From contig JALHMC010000008.1 in NCBI GenBank assembly GCA_022844225.1, positions 53,667 to 117,666 on the forward strand: a stretch of DNA of 64,000 nt. The letters run 5' to 3'. Position 1 is the stretch's first letter; every line of letters begins with the position of its first letter. The notes under the pieces are model-generated. The model was not told the DNA's origin and did no database searches. It worked only from the letters and a program-made list of their open reading frames with translations. The stretch comes from Hyphomicrobiaceae bacterium (GTDB lineage: Bacteria; Pseudomonadota; Alphaproteobacteria; Rhizobiales; Hyphomicrobiaceae). Positions 27,734-35,728 of the stretch are shown piece by piece. Position numbers and translations under genes: made by a program.

Positions 27734-28975
27734 TCAGACGGAGCGTGGAGCGGCTGCGGCACCCGGCTCAGGTATCCGTTGCGGCAACAGCGACACAGCG
27801 GCGAGGATCAAGGCAGCCGCAACCGCGAGCACGCGAAACAGCGTATCGAAGCCGTAGTTGCCGTGAATCCATGCGATCAACGGCAATGCGGCCGCGAGCA
27901 CGGAGAAGCTCACGACGTAGCGAATGCCGTAGACGGTCGCGCGCAATTCCGACTTTGCCATTTTCCCGATCATATAGTCGTTGATCGGAATCTGGCCGAA
28001 CGCACCCAGCATGAATCCGAGCGCAATGGCGAGCGCCGTCCAGTCGGTAAAGCCTGGCATCAAGGCAAAGAAAACGAGCTGCACGAGCGCCGCCCCCATA
28101 AAGACGGTGCGTGGCCCCAACGTATCGAGCAGGCGCCCGACGACGAGTTGCGCCATCGAGGCAATGGCGAATACGACGAACGCGAGCCACCCCACCAGGG
28201 TGGCAGAGCCTGCGATGCCCTGAAGGCGCTCGTCAAACACCTTCGGCAAGGAGAAGGTCGTCGACTGGAAAACGAGACTCGAGACCGCGGTGGTGAAAAA
28301 CACGATCGCCGTCAGTCGCACAAGGGCAGCCTTGGCCTCGGCAGAAACGTGGGGCGACGGACCGCCTCCTGAACCCGCGACCTTGGGCTTTGCCTGACGC
28401 GCCACGGCAGAAGCGCGGATATCGTCGCGGACATGCCACCAATAGGCGATGCCGATCAGTACCGAAAGCACCCCCGGCACGATGAACGCCGAACGCCAAC
28501 CGCCGTTGTCGATGAACCAGCCGGTGATTAGAGCCGCACATCCGACCCCGAGATTACCCCAGACGCCGTTGATGCCGATCGCCATTCCGGTGCTGTCCGA
28601 TCTGGCCCCTTCGACGACCATGGCGAGTCCGACCGGATGATAGATTGCGGCCAGCACACCGACGACGAACAGCAGCGCTCCGATCTGCAGAGGTGACTGC
28701 GCAAAGCCGGTTGCGATGGACGCAAGCCCGATCCCGATGAAGAAGACGACCATCATCCCATGCCGACTCCATCGATCGGCGATACGCCCGGCCGGAAGCG
28801 AGAACAAACCGAAGGCGACGAACCCGGGCATGGCGTAGGGCACGAGCTGAGCGTAGGTCAGTCCCCACTCCTTGCTGAGCGCAAGCGCCGCGACCGTCGC
28901 AAATACGAGCGTGAACAGATGGTCGAGGAAATGCCCGACATTCAAATAGAGAAAGCTAAGACGATCACGGGTCAT
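27734..28975 (-). CDS. MFS transporter
   Basis: The protein has 413 aa and about 12 TM segments. Loop 2-3 shows the MFS motif in GLFSLPAGRIADRWSRHGMM, with a second half-repeat in VVGRLLDTLGPRTVFMGAAL. The central loop is cytoplasmic (about 195-215). GGAGGAG precedes the ATG. The substrate is not readable; the AraC regulator at 29089 is divergent and probably controls it. Confidence 0.88.
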   Translation of the reverse strand: MTRDRLSFLYLNVGHFLDHLFTLVFATVAALALSKEWGLTYAQLVPYAMPGFVAFGLFSLPAGRIADRWSRHGMMVVFFIGIGLASIATGFAQSPLQIGALLFVVGVLAAIYHPVGLAMVVEGARSDSTGMAIGINGVWGNLGVGCAALITGWFIDNGGWRSAFIVPGVLSVLIGIAYWWHVRDDIRASAVARQAKPKVAGSGGGPSPHVSAEAKAALVRLTAIVFFTTAVSSLVFQSTTFSLPKVFDERLQGIAGSATLVGWLAFVVFAIASMAQLVVGRLLDTLGPRTVFMGAALVQLVFFALMPGFTDWTALAIALGFMLGAFGQIPINDYMIGKMAKSELRATVYGIRYVVSFSVLAAALPLIAWIHGNYGFDTLFRVLAVAAALILAAVSLLPQRIPEPGAAAAPRSV

Positions 28976-29088
28976 GGCAGCGCTCTCCTCCCCAGCAGTC
29001 TCGTGGCCGACTTGTCGCCGACGTCTCGTCGTTCTTTTCTCACTTTAGGCTTGTCCCGATCTCTACGTTCGGCCAACGTTTGTCGCAC

Positions 29089-30006
29089 ATGGGCCATTCG
29101 TCAGAGCCTCGCATGCTTCAGTCCAGCCAGCCTCGCAGCACCGATCCGGAGGACTTCCAGGAACTCGACCAGTGCGTTGCTGCGATGGCAAAAGGCTTCC
29201 CTGCGGGCTACCACATCGCGCCCCACAAGCATCGGCGCGACCAGTTGCTTTACGCCGTTTCGGGGACGATGCGCATCCGGACATCGACGGATGCCTGGAT
29301 CGTGCCTCCGGATCGCGCTGTCTATCTGCCTGCTGAAGTCGAGCACAGCGTCGCCATGCGTGGTGCCGTGGAGATGCGCACGCTCTACATCGCCGGTCGA
29401 TGTGGGTTGTCGCTACCAGCCGCTCCGGTCGTCCTGATGGTGACCCCGCTGCTCCGTGCTCTCATTCTCGCGCTCTTGGACGAGCCGATCGCCTACCAGC
29501 CCGGTTCACGCGCGGACCATATCGCGGTGCTCATTCTCGACGAGATCGCACGGGCGAAACCATTGGATATGTCGATTCCGATGCCGCAAGACCGACGCCT
29601 GCTTCGCTTGTGCGAAGCCCTGATTAGCGAGCCCGCTTTGTCGCTGACGCTCGACGGCTGGGCTGATCAGACCGGAGCGTCACGGCGAACACTGACCCGC
29701 CTCTTTCGCTCCGAATGCCGCATCACCTTTACGGCCTGGCGCCAGCGCGTGCGGTTTCACGCGGCGGTCGAAGCGCTCTCGCGCGGCGTCTCCGTTAGCG
29801 ACGCGGCTCGGCAGCATGGTTACGGCAGCGCAAGCGCCTTCGCCTCCGCCTTCCGCAAGGCTTTCGGAGTGTCTCCCCGCAGCGTCGTTGCGGCGGGGTC
29901 TCCGGTCCCGATGCGCCAACCGGGGCAAGGGTCATCACCGGCTGGCGGCACGACCGCCCCCTGGGACGGGTCGTGGGGCGAGGGCAAACCGCCCGATGAC
30001 CGATAG
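29089..30006 (+). CDS. AraC-family transcriptional regulator with N-terminal cupin
   Basis: The protein has 305 aa from the ATG at 29089; an ATG at 29113 is an alternative start and no strong ribosome site decides. The N-terminal cupin sensor reads GYHIAPHKHRRDQLLYAVSGTMRI. The C-terminal double helix-turn-helix includes DQTGASRRTLTRLFRSEC and SVSDAARQHGYGSASAFASA. The gene is divergent from the MFS transporter (113 nt between them), the usual layout for a regulator and its target. Its last 24 codons overlap the glycosyltransferase gene on the other strand. Confidence 0.88.
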   Translation: MGHSSEPRMLQSSQPRSTDPEDFQELDQCVAAMAKGFPAGYHIAPHKHRRDQLLYAVSGTMRIRTSTDAWIVPPDRAVYLPAEVEHSVAMRGAVEMRTLYIAGRCGLSLPAAPVVLMVTPLLRALILALLDEPIAYQPGSRADHIAVLILDEIARAKPLDMSIPMPQDRRLLRLCEALISEPALSLTLDGWADQTGASRRTLTRLFRSECRITFTAWRQRVRFHAAVEALSRGVSVSDAARQHGYGSASAFASAFRKAFGVSPRSVVAAGSPVPMRQPGQGSSPAGGTTAPWDGSWGEGKPPDDR

Positions 30007-30660
30007 AATCTTGAAGCCGGCCATGACCGTCCCCTTGAGGGTCCCAGAGACTTTCGACTGTCCAATTCGGCGTCGATAGCTGACCGGCACCTCCCGCACG
30101 CGTAGCGCGGCGACCGCGGCTCGAATCTGCATTTCGACCGTCCAACCATAGTTGCGGTCGGTCATGCCGAGACGCGTGAGAGCTTCCGCCGAAATCGCCC
30201 GGTACGGGCCGAGGTCGGTGTAGGTCGCCCCCCAGATCAATCGGATAAGCCGCGTGGCGAGCCAATTACCGAAGCGCTGCTGAGGTGTAAGGGAGCCCGC
30301 CTCTCGCGCCCCGAGGACACGCGACCCGATGACCATGTCAGCCTCGCCGGACGCGATCGGCTGCACGAGCGTGCTCATCTCGGCGGCGTGGTCCGAGTAG
30401 TCGCCGTCCATGAATACGACAATGTCGGCATCACCGACATGCCGCAGCGCCGCAAGGCAAGCAGCTCCGTAGCCTTTCTCGGGTTCGGTGACGACCGTGG
30501 CACCATGCGCCTGAGCAACCTCCGCGGTCCGATCAGTCGAGCCGTTGTCGGCAACGACGGTCAGATCGACCAACGGTGGCAGGTCCGCCAGCACGCGGCC
30601 GATCGCCCGCTCCTCGTTGAGCGCGGGAATAACGACGGCGATTCGACGTCCCAGGTGCAT
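29935..30660 (-). CDS. Family 2 glycosyltransferase (dolichyl-phosphate-mannose synthase-like)
   Basis: The protein has 241 aa with a GT-A fold. The N-terminus reads AVVIPALNEERAIGRVLADL, then VVADNGSTDRTAEVA and the metal-binding VVFMDGDYSDHAAEM. The late motif YRRRIGQSKVSGTLKG resembles polyprenyl-phosphate glycosyltransferases. It likely transfers a sugar from a nucleotide donor to a polyprenyl-phosphate or other acceptor at the membrane. GAGGG precedes the ATG. The last 72 nt overlap the AraC gene tail to tail. Confidence 0.88.
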   Translation of the reverse strand: MHLGRRIAVVIPALNEERAIGRVLADLPPLVDLTVVADNGSTDRTAEVAQAHGATVVTEPEKGYGAACLAALRHVGDADIVVFMDGDYSDHAAEMSTLVQPIASGEADMVIGSRVLGAREAGSLTPQQRFGNWLATRLIRLIWGATYTDLGPYRAISAEALTRLGMTDRNYGWTVEMQIRAAVAALRVREVPVSYRRRIGQSKVSGTLKGTVMAGFKILSVIGRFALAPRPVPGGGRAASR

Positions 30661-30901
30661 GGAGTTGCCCTCGTTCAGAGCCGCAGGGCCGTTGCGATAG
30701 CATGCACAAGCGACTGGATGTAGGGGCGCTCGCGGCGTCGTGATCGGTTGCCGACATCAAGTCATCCCGAATGGCAGCGCGCAGGCGACGGAGCATCGTG
30801 CAACCTTCGCGACCACATCGCGTTGCAGGCTCGGCGTGCGTGCGATAACTCTTTCCCCAGCAGCATTCCGAGTCGCCTGTCTGCCAAGGAGCTTGTCGGT
30901 C

Positions 30902-32173
30902 GTGCAAGACCCATTCGTGCTCGGCTGGGAAGAGTGGTTGGCCTTGCCGGACCTCGGCCTGCCCGCCATCAAGGCCAAGGTCGACACCGGGGCGCGCACG
31001 TCGGCCATCGCGGTCAGCGCCGTCGAGGAGATCGGCACGCTGAAGCAACCGAAAGTCCGCTTCGTTGTGCGACCCATTCCGGGTCGAGACGACGTCGTGG
31101 TGACATGCATCGCCGACGTCATCGATCGGCGCGAAATCACCAGTTCCAACGGCGAGACCGAGCAGCGCTACGTGGTGCGAACGCTGGCGCGAATGGGCGG
31201 GCGCGAATGGCCGATCGATATCACCCTCGCCAATCGCAACGCCATGGCCTATCGCATGCTGCTCGGACGGCAGGCCGTGAAAGACGACATGTTCGTCGAT
31301 CCCGCAACGTCGTTTCGCCAGCCACAATTGAGTTACCGCTCGTATGGCACGGCCGTTCGCAGCGAGCCGGCGAAGCGGGCCCTGACCATAGCGCTACTGT
31401 CGCGACGGCCGGAAAACCCCTCGAACCGGCGCCTCGTGCGCCTAGCCGAACAGCGTGGCCATGCCATGCCGATCATCGATCGACGGCGCCTCTCCCTCTA
31501 CATTGCTGCAACGGAACCGGCGATCCTTGTCAACGGCCTCCCACTGGAGCCGATCGATGCAGTGATCTTTCGTGCCGGAAAATCACCCAGCCACTTCTCG
31601 CTCGCCATTGTCCGGCAGATGGAGCTCCTGGGAACGCTGGCGATCAATGGCGCCGACGCGCTGATGAGGGCCGGCGACGCTATTGTTCTGAGGCAGGTGC
31701 TTGCGGGTGCGGCTATCGCGGTTCCTGAGGTGGCGGTCAACCCGAAGGATCTCTCGAGATCGACGGGCGGCGTCGAGCACGTTCTTGCCGATAGCCTGGG
31801 TGCCCTCGGCGCGGCTCCGATCCTGCGCTTCGCAGTGGTCGGCGGACGCGCTCTTGGCGCGATCGAGCGGGCACCAGTGACGGCGCTCGATCAAAGCCCG
31901 GAGTGGCACACCACCGATTACACCGGGAACGAGCTTGCCGCGGGTCGCAAGCTCGCCGAGCAGGCCGCTCGTACAATCGGTCTCGGCCTGGCAGCCGTTG
32001 ACGTTGCGCTGTCGCGCGCCGGGCCTCTGGTCGTTGATATGACCGCCAACGTGTCACTGTCCCAGTTCGAGCGCCTGACGGGCATCTCTCTGGCGGAAGC
32101 GGTGATCGTCCATATCGAGCGTGCGGTGGAAGCAAGAGCACTTCTCAAGGCCGACGTGTCCGAAGAAGCATGA
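30902..32173 (+). CDS. RimB-like retropepsin-fold peptidase fused to a degenerate RimK-like ATP-grasp domain
   Basis: The protein has 423 aa from the GTG at 30902 (AAGGAG upstream); an ATG at 30740 is possible. Residues 1-135 match the ATP-dependent zinc protease/RimB family: LPAIKAKVDTGARTSAI with the DTG active site (28-30), then NRNAMAYRMLLGR. RimB trims glutamate tails added by RimK. Residues 158-410 follow the RimK ligase layout. However, the ATP-gripping Lys/Gly-loop segment between about 284 and 307 is roughly 40 residues short, and the metal Glu/Asn motif reads VVDMTANVS. The ligase half may therefore be inactive. Confidence 0.8.
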   Translation: MQDPFVLGWEEWLALPDLGLPAIKAKVDTGARTSAIAVSAVEEIGTLKQPKVRFVVRPIPGRDDVVVTCIADVIDRREITSSNGETEQRYVVRTLARMGGREWPIDITLANRNAMAYRMLLGRQAVKDDMFVDPATSFRQPQLSYRSYGTAVRSEPAKRALTIALLSRRPENPSNRRLVRLAEQRGHAMPIIDRRRLSLYIAATEPAILVNGLPLEPIDAVIFRAGKSPSHFSLAIVRQMELLGTLAINGADALMRAGDAIVLRQVLAGAAIAVPEVAVNPKDLSRSTGGVEHVLADSLGALGAAPILRFAVVGGRALGAIERAPVTALDQSPEWHTTDYTGNELAAGRKLAEQAARTIGLGLAAVDVALSRAGPLVVDMTANVSLSQFERLTGISLAEAVIVHIERAVEARALLKADVSEEA

Positions 32174-32260
32174 CGAGCCATCGAGCCGTTGATCTCTCGG
32201 TAGTCGGCAATGCAAGTGCTCCCAGTTACAAATGCTAGCGGACACGACGATGCCAGCGCC

Positions 32261-33076
32261 TCACATGAAACGAACCAGCTCCGATGCCAGCCGCTCGGCA
32301 GCCTGATCCACGCGCGGCGATCGCACGACTGGCGCGGCGATCGCCGCAAACACGTCTTCCCCTTCCAGCCATCGCTGCTCACTGTTGGCGTCTGAGAGTG
32401 CCACCTCGAGCATGGCGCCCAACTCATAGGCATGCGTGGAGTGCTTCAGCGCCATGAGTGCGGCCAGCATCGCAACATACGCGTTGGATGCGTGCGCAAG
32501 ATGAGCCGGCGAGATTTCGACGTGCCCGTCGCCCTGGATGCCGTCATATTCTTCGATGCACGCGGGAAGCGACACAGACGTCGTTTGCCGGCAAACGAGT
32601 GGGCGACTGTCGTAGACGCTGCACATCCCGTCGATCAGCAACGGACAGGCCAGCTTCGCGCCGAAACGCTGCTCGGGCGTAAGTCCACGAAGAGGTTGTG
32701 CGCGGGCCAAAACCGCGCCGATGTCGAGGCCGACTGAAGTGCTCGATCGAATGACTTGGGCTAACCGGAAGACCTCCGGCGGCAGCGTTGCCACGAACGA
32801 ATAGCAACAATAGCCGCAGCCCTTCTTGCACGCGATCGCAGAACGCGAGGGATGGGCCCGTAACGAGCGCGTAGAGAGCGTATGCGCCAAGTGCGCTGCC
32901 TCACCCGCGCGCTGTGGGTTGTCCGGCTCGAGCAGTTTCGCCGCGAGAACTTGCACGACACCGAGCATGTCGTCCGCTCCCGGTTTCGGCGCAAGTCCTC
33001 TTGCAAGCGTCCTCTCGCCACTTTTCAGTAGCTCGCGCGCCATCCTGCGTCGTTGTTGGCGGGTGCCTTCGGCCAT
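32261..33076 (-). CDS. YkgJ-type cysteine cluster protein
   Basis: The protein has 271 aa from the ATG at 33076. The family signature is two Cys clusters: CKKGCGYCCYS (about residue 105) and CPLLIDGMCSVYDSRPLVCR (about 160-180), expected to bind zinc or an Fe-S centre. N-terminal Arg-rich helices precede it. Function of the family is not established. The frame is open upstream to 33307, but that part has no conserved sequence. Confidence 0.82.
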   Translation of the reverse strand: MAEGTRQQRRRMARELLKSGERTLARGLAPKPGADDMLGVVQVLAAKLLEPDNPQRAGEAAHLAHTLSTRSLRAHPSRSAIACKKGCGYCCYSFVATLPPEVFRLAQVIRSSTSVGLDIGAVLARAQPLRGLTPEQRFGAKLACPLLIDGMCSVYDSRPLVCRQTTSVSLPACIEEYDGIQGDGHVEISPAHLAHASNAYVAMLAALMALKHSTHAYELGAMLEVALSDANSEQRWLEGEDVFAAIAAPVVRSPRVDQAAERLASELVRFM

Positions 33077-33357
33077 GTCGAGTCTCGCGTTGCCTGACCA
33101 GAGAGTAAGTTCTCTAGCACTCGAGCCACAAGCTGAGCCCAGCTTGAGCCCCGGCCAGATCCCAAATTCCCCGGTGACCGCAAATCGCGTATGCCTTGCG
33201 AGCGCGGCCCAACCGAGCCGTTTGACTGACCACGAGCGCATGTCGCTAAGTGCGGCGGGTCGGTCGCAAGTTTGAACACAGACCCGGACTCTCGCCCACG
33301 CCGGCAACCAACTCTTCCACGCGCCGCATATTCAGTTGGTTGCAGATGTCCGCCAGA

Positions 33358-33576
33358 TCAAGCCGGGATGCCGTTGCGCCGACGTGCTAGCCAAGCATCC
33401 CGCTCTTTCGCAAGATCCACAGAGCGGCTGGGCTCGACGCTGGCTCGATGGGGCTGCCCCCGCGAAGCCATCGCCTCCTGTTGCTCGCGGATGGCCTTGC
33501 GAATAGCGGAGTGTAGCTTGGCATGAAGGTCTTGCAGTTCGAGGAGAGAGAGTTCGCTGAGCTGCTGATCGTTCAT
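33358..33576 (-). CDS. Small coiled-coil protein, H-NS N-terminal-like
   Basis: The protein has 72 aa. The opening LSELSLLELQDLHAKLHSAI resembles the oligomerisation helix of alphaproteobacterial H-NS/HvrA proteins, but the C-terminal DNA-binding motif of those proteins is absent; instead an Arg-rich tail ends in RRRNGIPA. It could be a dominant-negative or antagonist type regulator, or unrelated. The resemblance is short and unproven. Confidence 0.5.
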   Translation of the reverse strand: MNDQQLSELSLLELQDLHAKLHSAIRKAIREQQEAMASRGQPHRASVEPSRSVDLAKERDAWLARRRNGIPA

Positions 33577-33974
33577 GCTGGGCTGACCTGTTGAGTCCGA
33601 AAAATCTGGCCTGTCGAGTCGCCCGGATACCGTAGCACGGCTTAGACAGGAGATGGGAGGGCGGAGGCGAGGATGTGGAGAACATCAAAGGAAAACTTTG
33701 CACAAGGTTGATTGTTTCTCATCTGAACGTCCCTATGCAGTCAACTCTCGCACCGAACGACTTGTGCTGGTATATTCTTGCGATTGTCACACGATTGTGA
33801 AGATTAGCTTGGTTCGTGATACAGAATACATGAGCGGACGAAGCGCACAGGAATGTTCGACTGCCCGTGGTAGTGATTGCCGAGGTAGGGCGCGTTTAAT
33901 GACTCAACAGATGATGGTTTGGCACGCAGTTTGCTTTTTCCGGTATTAATCGACCGTTGAGGCTGGGATCGGTG
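33577..33974. other. GC-poorer intergenic stretch with no supported gene
   Basis: About 400 nt, visibly richer in A and T than the rest of the window (33690-33960). It contains direct repeats CGATTGT (33781-33787 and 33792-33798) and a TATATT box at 33771 that has no matching -35. An open frame of 98 codons (33653-33949) lacks a ribosome site and has unnatural composition. The base composition suggests acquired DNA or a regulatory region. Confidence 0.5.
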
Positions 33975-35657
33975 ATGAAGCCCCCAACAGGGTTTCGACG
34001 ATTAACGATCTCGTTCGCGGTGCCTCTCGCTGGCGCCAGTGTCCGCTATATCCAAGGCACTGTTCCAAGACGTTCCAAGCAGGGTGTCATGGCTTTATCG
34101 AGCATCCCCAAAGCCGTCTCATTCAGTGTCGTCGGCGCCGATGCCCCGAACAAGTGTACCGTGTTGACTCAACCTGACATTTCACCAACGTCTGATCAAC
34201 TTGTGCAGTCGATTCAGGAGCATGACGGCCCCATCATCATTGACCTCGACGAAACGCTCTATCTGAGGAACAGCACCGAGGACTTCATCGACACTGCGGC
34301 ACCAGGGTTGTTCGGGCGGCTCGTGTTCGCCGCCCTCGAGGTTATGCGGCCGTGGCGCCTGTTGGGCGGGGTTAAAACCCGGGATGCATGGCGTGTGAGG
34401 GTCGCAGCGATGTTTCCCTTTGCAGCTAGGCGATGGGAAAAGCGGGCCAAAGTGTTGGGCTCGACCGAGGTCCATCAACCCATCCGCAACATGCTGGAGT
34501 CCCGCAAGGATGCAGTGATCGCGACGTTGGGTTTCAAGCCCGTGGTCAAGCCGTTGCTGAAAGCCATGCAGCTGACCGATCATCGGCTGGTGGCCTGTGA
34601 GATGGGAAGCTTGCGCGATCGCAATGCTGGGAAGCTGGCGCTTGTGCGTGCCGCAATCGGCGAAGACGCGGTACAACGCTGCGCAGTTCTGACTGACTCT
34701 GTCGACGATCAGGACATTCTCGATGCCTGCGCGCGCCCCATACTGGTCAAATGGCCCGCCGCTCGTTTCGTTCCGGCACATCGCGGGATCTACCTCCCGC
34801 TAGAATACACCCATCGTATAAAGCGGCCGGGTCTGAGCTTTATCCAGCGCTCGATCCTCGGCGATGACTACATGGCCTGGCTGGTCGCATCGATCGTCAT
34901 CGCATCCGCGCCCATTTCGCATGCGATCGGGCTTTTGCTGCTGATCTTGTCGTTCTGGACGATCTATGAACTCGGATATGTCGATAATGACCGCGTCGGC
35001 GAGCGTTACGAGGCCAACCCGACCCTGACGCCGGAGTACCACCGCATTTCAGTCGCCACTTCGACGACTCAAGCATGGATCTGGGCACTGGGCCTAGGCG
35101 CAGCCGGGGTCGCCGTCATCGAGCGTGACTTCGCGCCATGGCTGACCGGTTTTGCGGCTTGGTCGGCTGCGTTGGTGGCGACCTATGCGGTCTATCTGCT
35201 CTATAATCGGGTCGACAAGAGCTCGCGCATTTGGCTCTACGGCCTTCTTCAGCTGGCGCGTGCAGCCTCTTTTCTGGTGGTCGTACCCGTTACGGCCTTC
35301 GGAGTTATCGCTCTGGCCGCGCATGCCGTATCGCGCTGGATCGTCTACTTCGTATATCGCGTGACGAAGCGCGAGTGGCCGGTTGAAATTCCAACTAACA
35401 TACTCAGATTATTCGTTTTTATCCTTATTGCAGTGCCGGTCGCGGCGTCGATGACCTCGACCTTCGACACTGCAACGCTGCTAACCGGACTGCTCGTGCT
35501 CGCATGGTTCTCCATTCGTTCCGGCCCCCGTCTTCCACAGATCTTCGCGAAAGCCCATCTCATCAAGACCTCCCAAGCCAAGGAGTCGGGCTCGCCGCTC
35601 AACGCTAGCGTCCCCAAGTGCAAGTCCGATCTGGCGACCCCTTCAGCTCGAAGTTGA
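33975..35657 (+). CDS. HAD-type hydrolase domain fused to a polytopic membrane domain
   Basis: The protein has 560 aa from the ATG at 33975; 34089 is a plausible later start. Residues about 80-290 hold HAD motifs: DxDxT nucleophile region IIIDLDETLY (Asp90, Asp92), conserved Lys in NAGKLALV, and acidic motif TDSVDDQDIL. Residues about 305-540 contain about seven TM helices, with an acidic loop YELGYVDNDRVGERYE between helices. HAD+UbiA prenyltransferase fusions occur in this order of bacteria, and the acidic loop would fit, but the UbiA signature is not convincing. The membrane half should be treated as unassigned. It lies beside the GC-poorer gap. Confidence 0.6.
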   Translation: MKPPTGFRRLTISFAVPLAGASVRYIQGTVPRRSKQGVMALSSIPKAVSFSVVGADAPNKCTVLTQPDISPTSDQLVQSIQEHDGPIIIDLDETLYLRNSTEDFIDTAAPGLFGRLVFAALEVMRPWRLLGGVKTRDAWRVRVAAMFPFAARRWEKRAKVLGSTEVHQPIRNMLESRKDAVIATLGFKPVVKPLLKAMQLTDHRLVACEMGSLRDRNAGKLALVRAAIGEDAVQRCAVLTDSVDDQDILDACARPILVKWPAARFVPAHRGIYLPLEYTHRIKRPGLSFIQRSILGDDYMAWLVASIVIASAPISHAIGLLLLILSFWTIYELGYVDNDRVGERYEANPTLTPEYHRISVATSTTQAWIWALGLGAAGVAVIERDFAPWLTGFAAWSAALVATYAVYLLYNRVDKSSRIWLYGLLQLARAASFLVVVPVTAFGVIALAAHAVSRWIVYFVYRVTKREWPVEIPTNILRLFVFILIAVPVAASMTSTFDTATLLTGLLVLAWFSIRSGPRLPQIFAKAHLIKTSQAKESGSPLNASVPKCKSDLATPSARS

Positions 35658-35728
35658 TTTGCCAGAGCTCTCGCCGAGGCGACCGCTGAAGCGCTCTCCA
35701 GACTTGCCCAGATCTACGTCGTATCGGC

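Noticed and set aside
33788..33801. TCACA-CGAT-TGTGA as a CRP-type site
   Set aside because: The half-sites are in the wrong order and spacing for the CRP consensus TGTGA-N6-TCACA.
33653..33949. 98-codon open frame in the GC-poorer gap
   Set aside because: No ribosome site, odd composition and no recognisable motif. Kept as intergenic, though a short orphan gene cannot be excluded.
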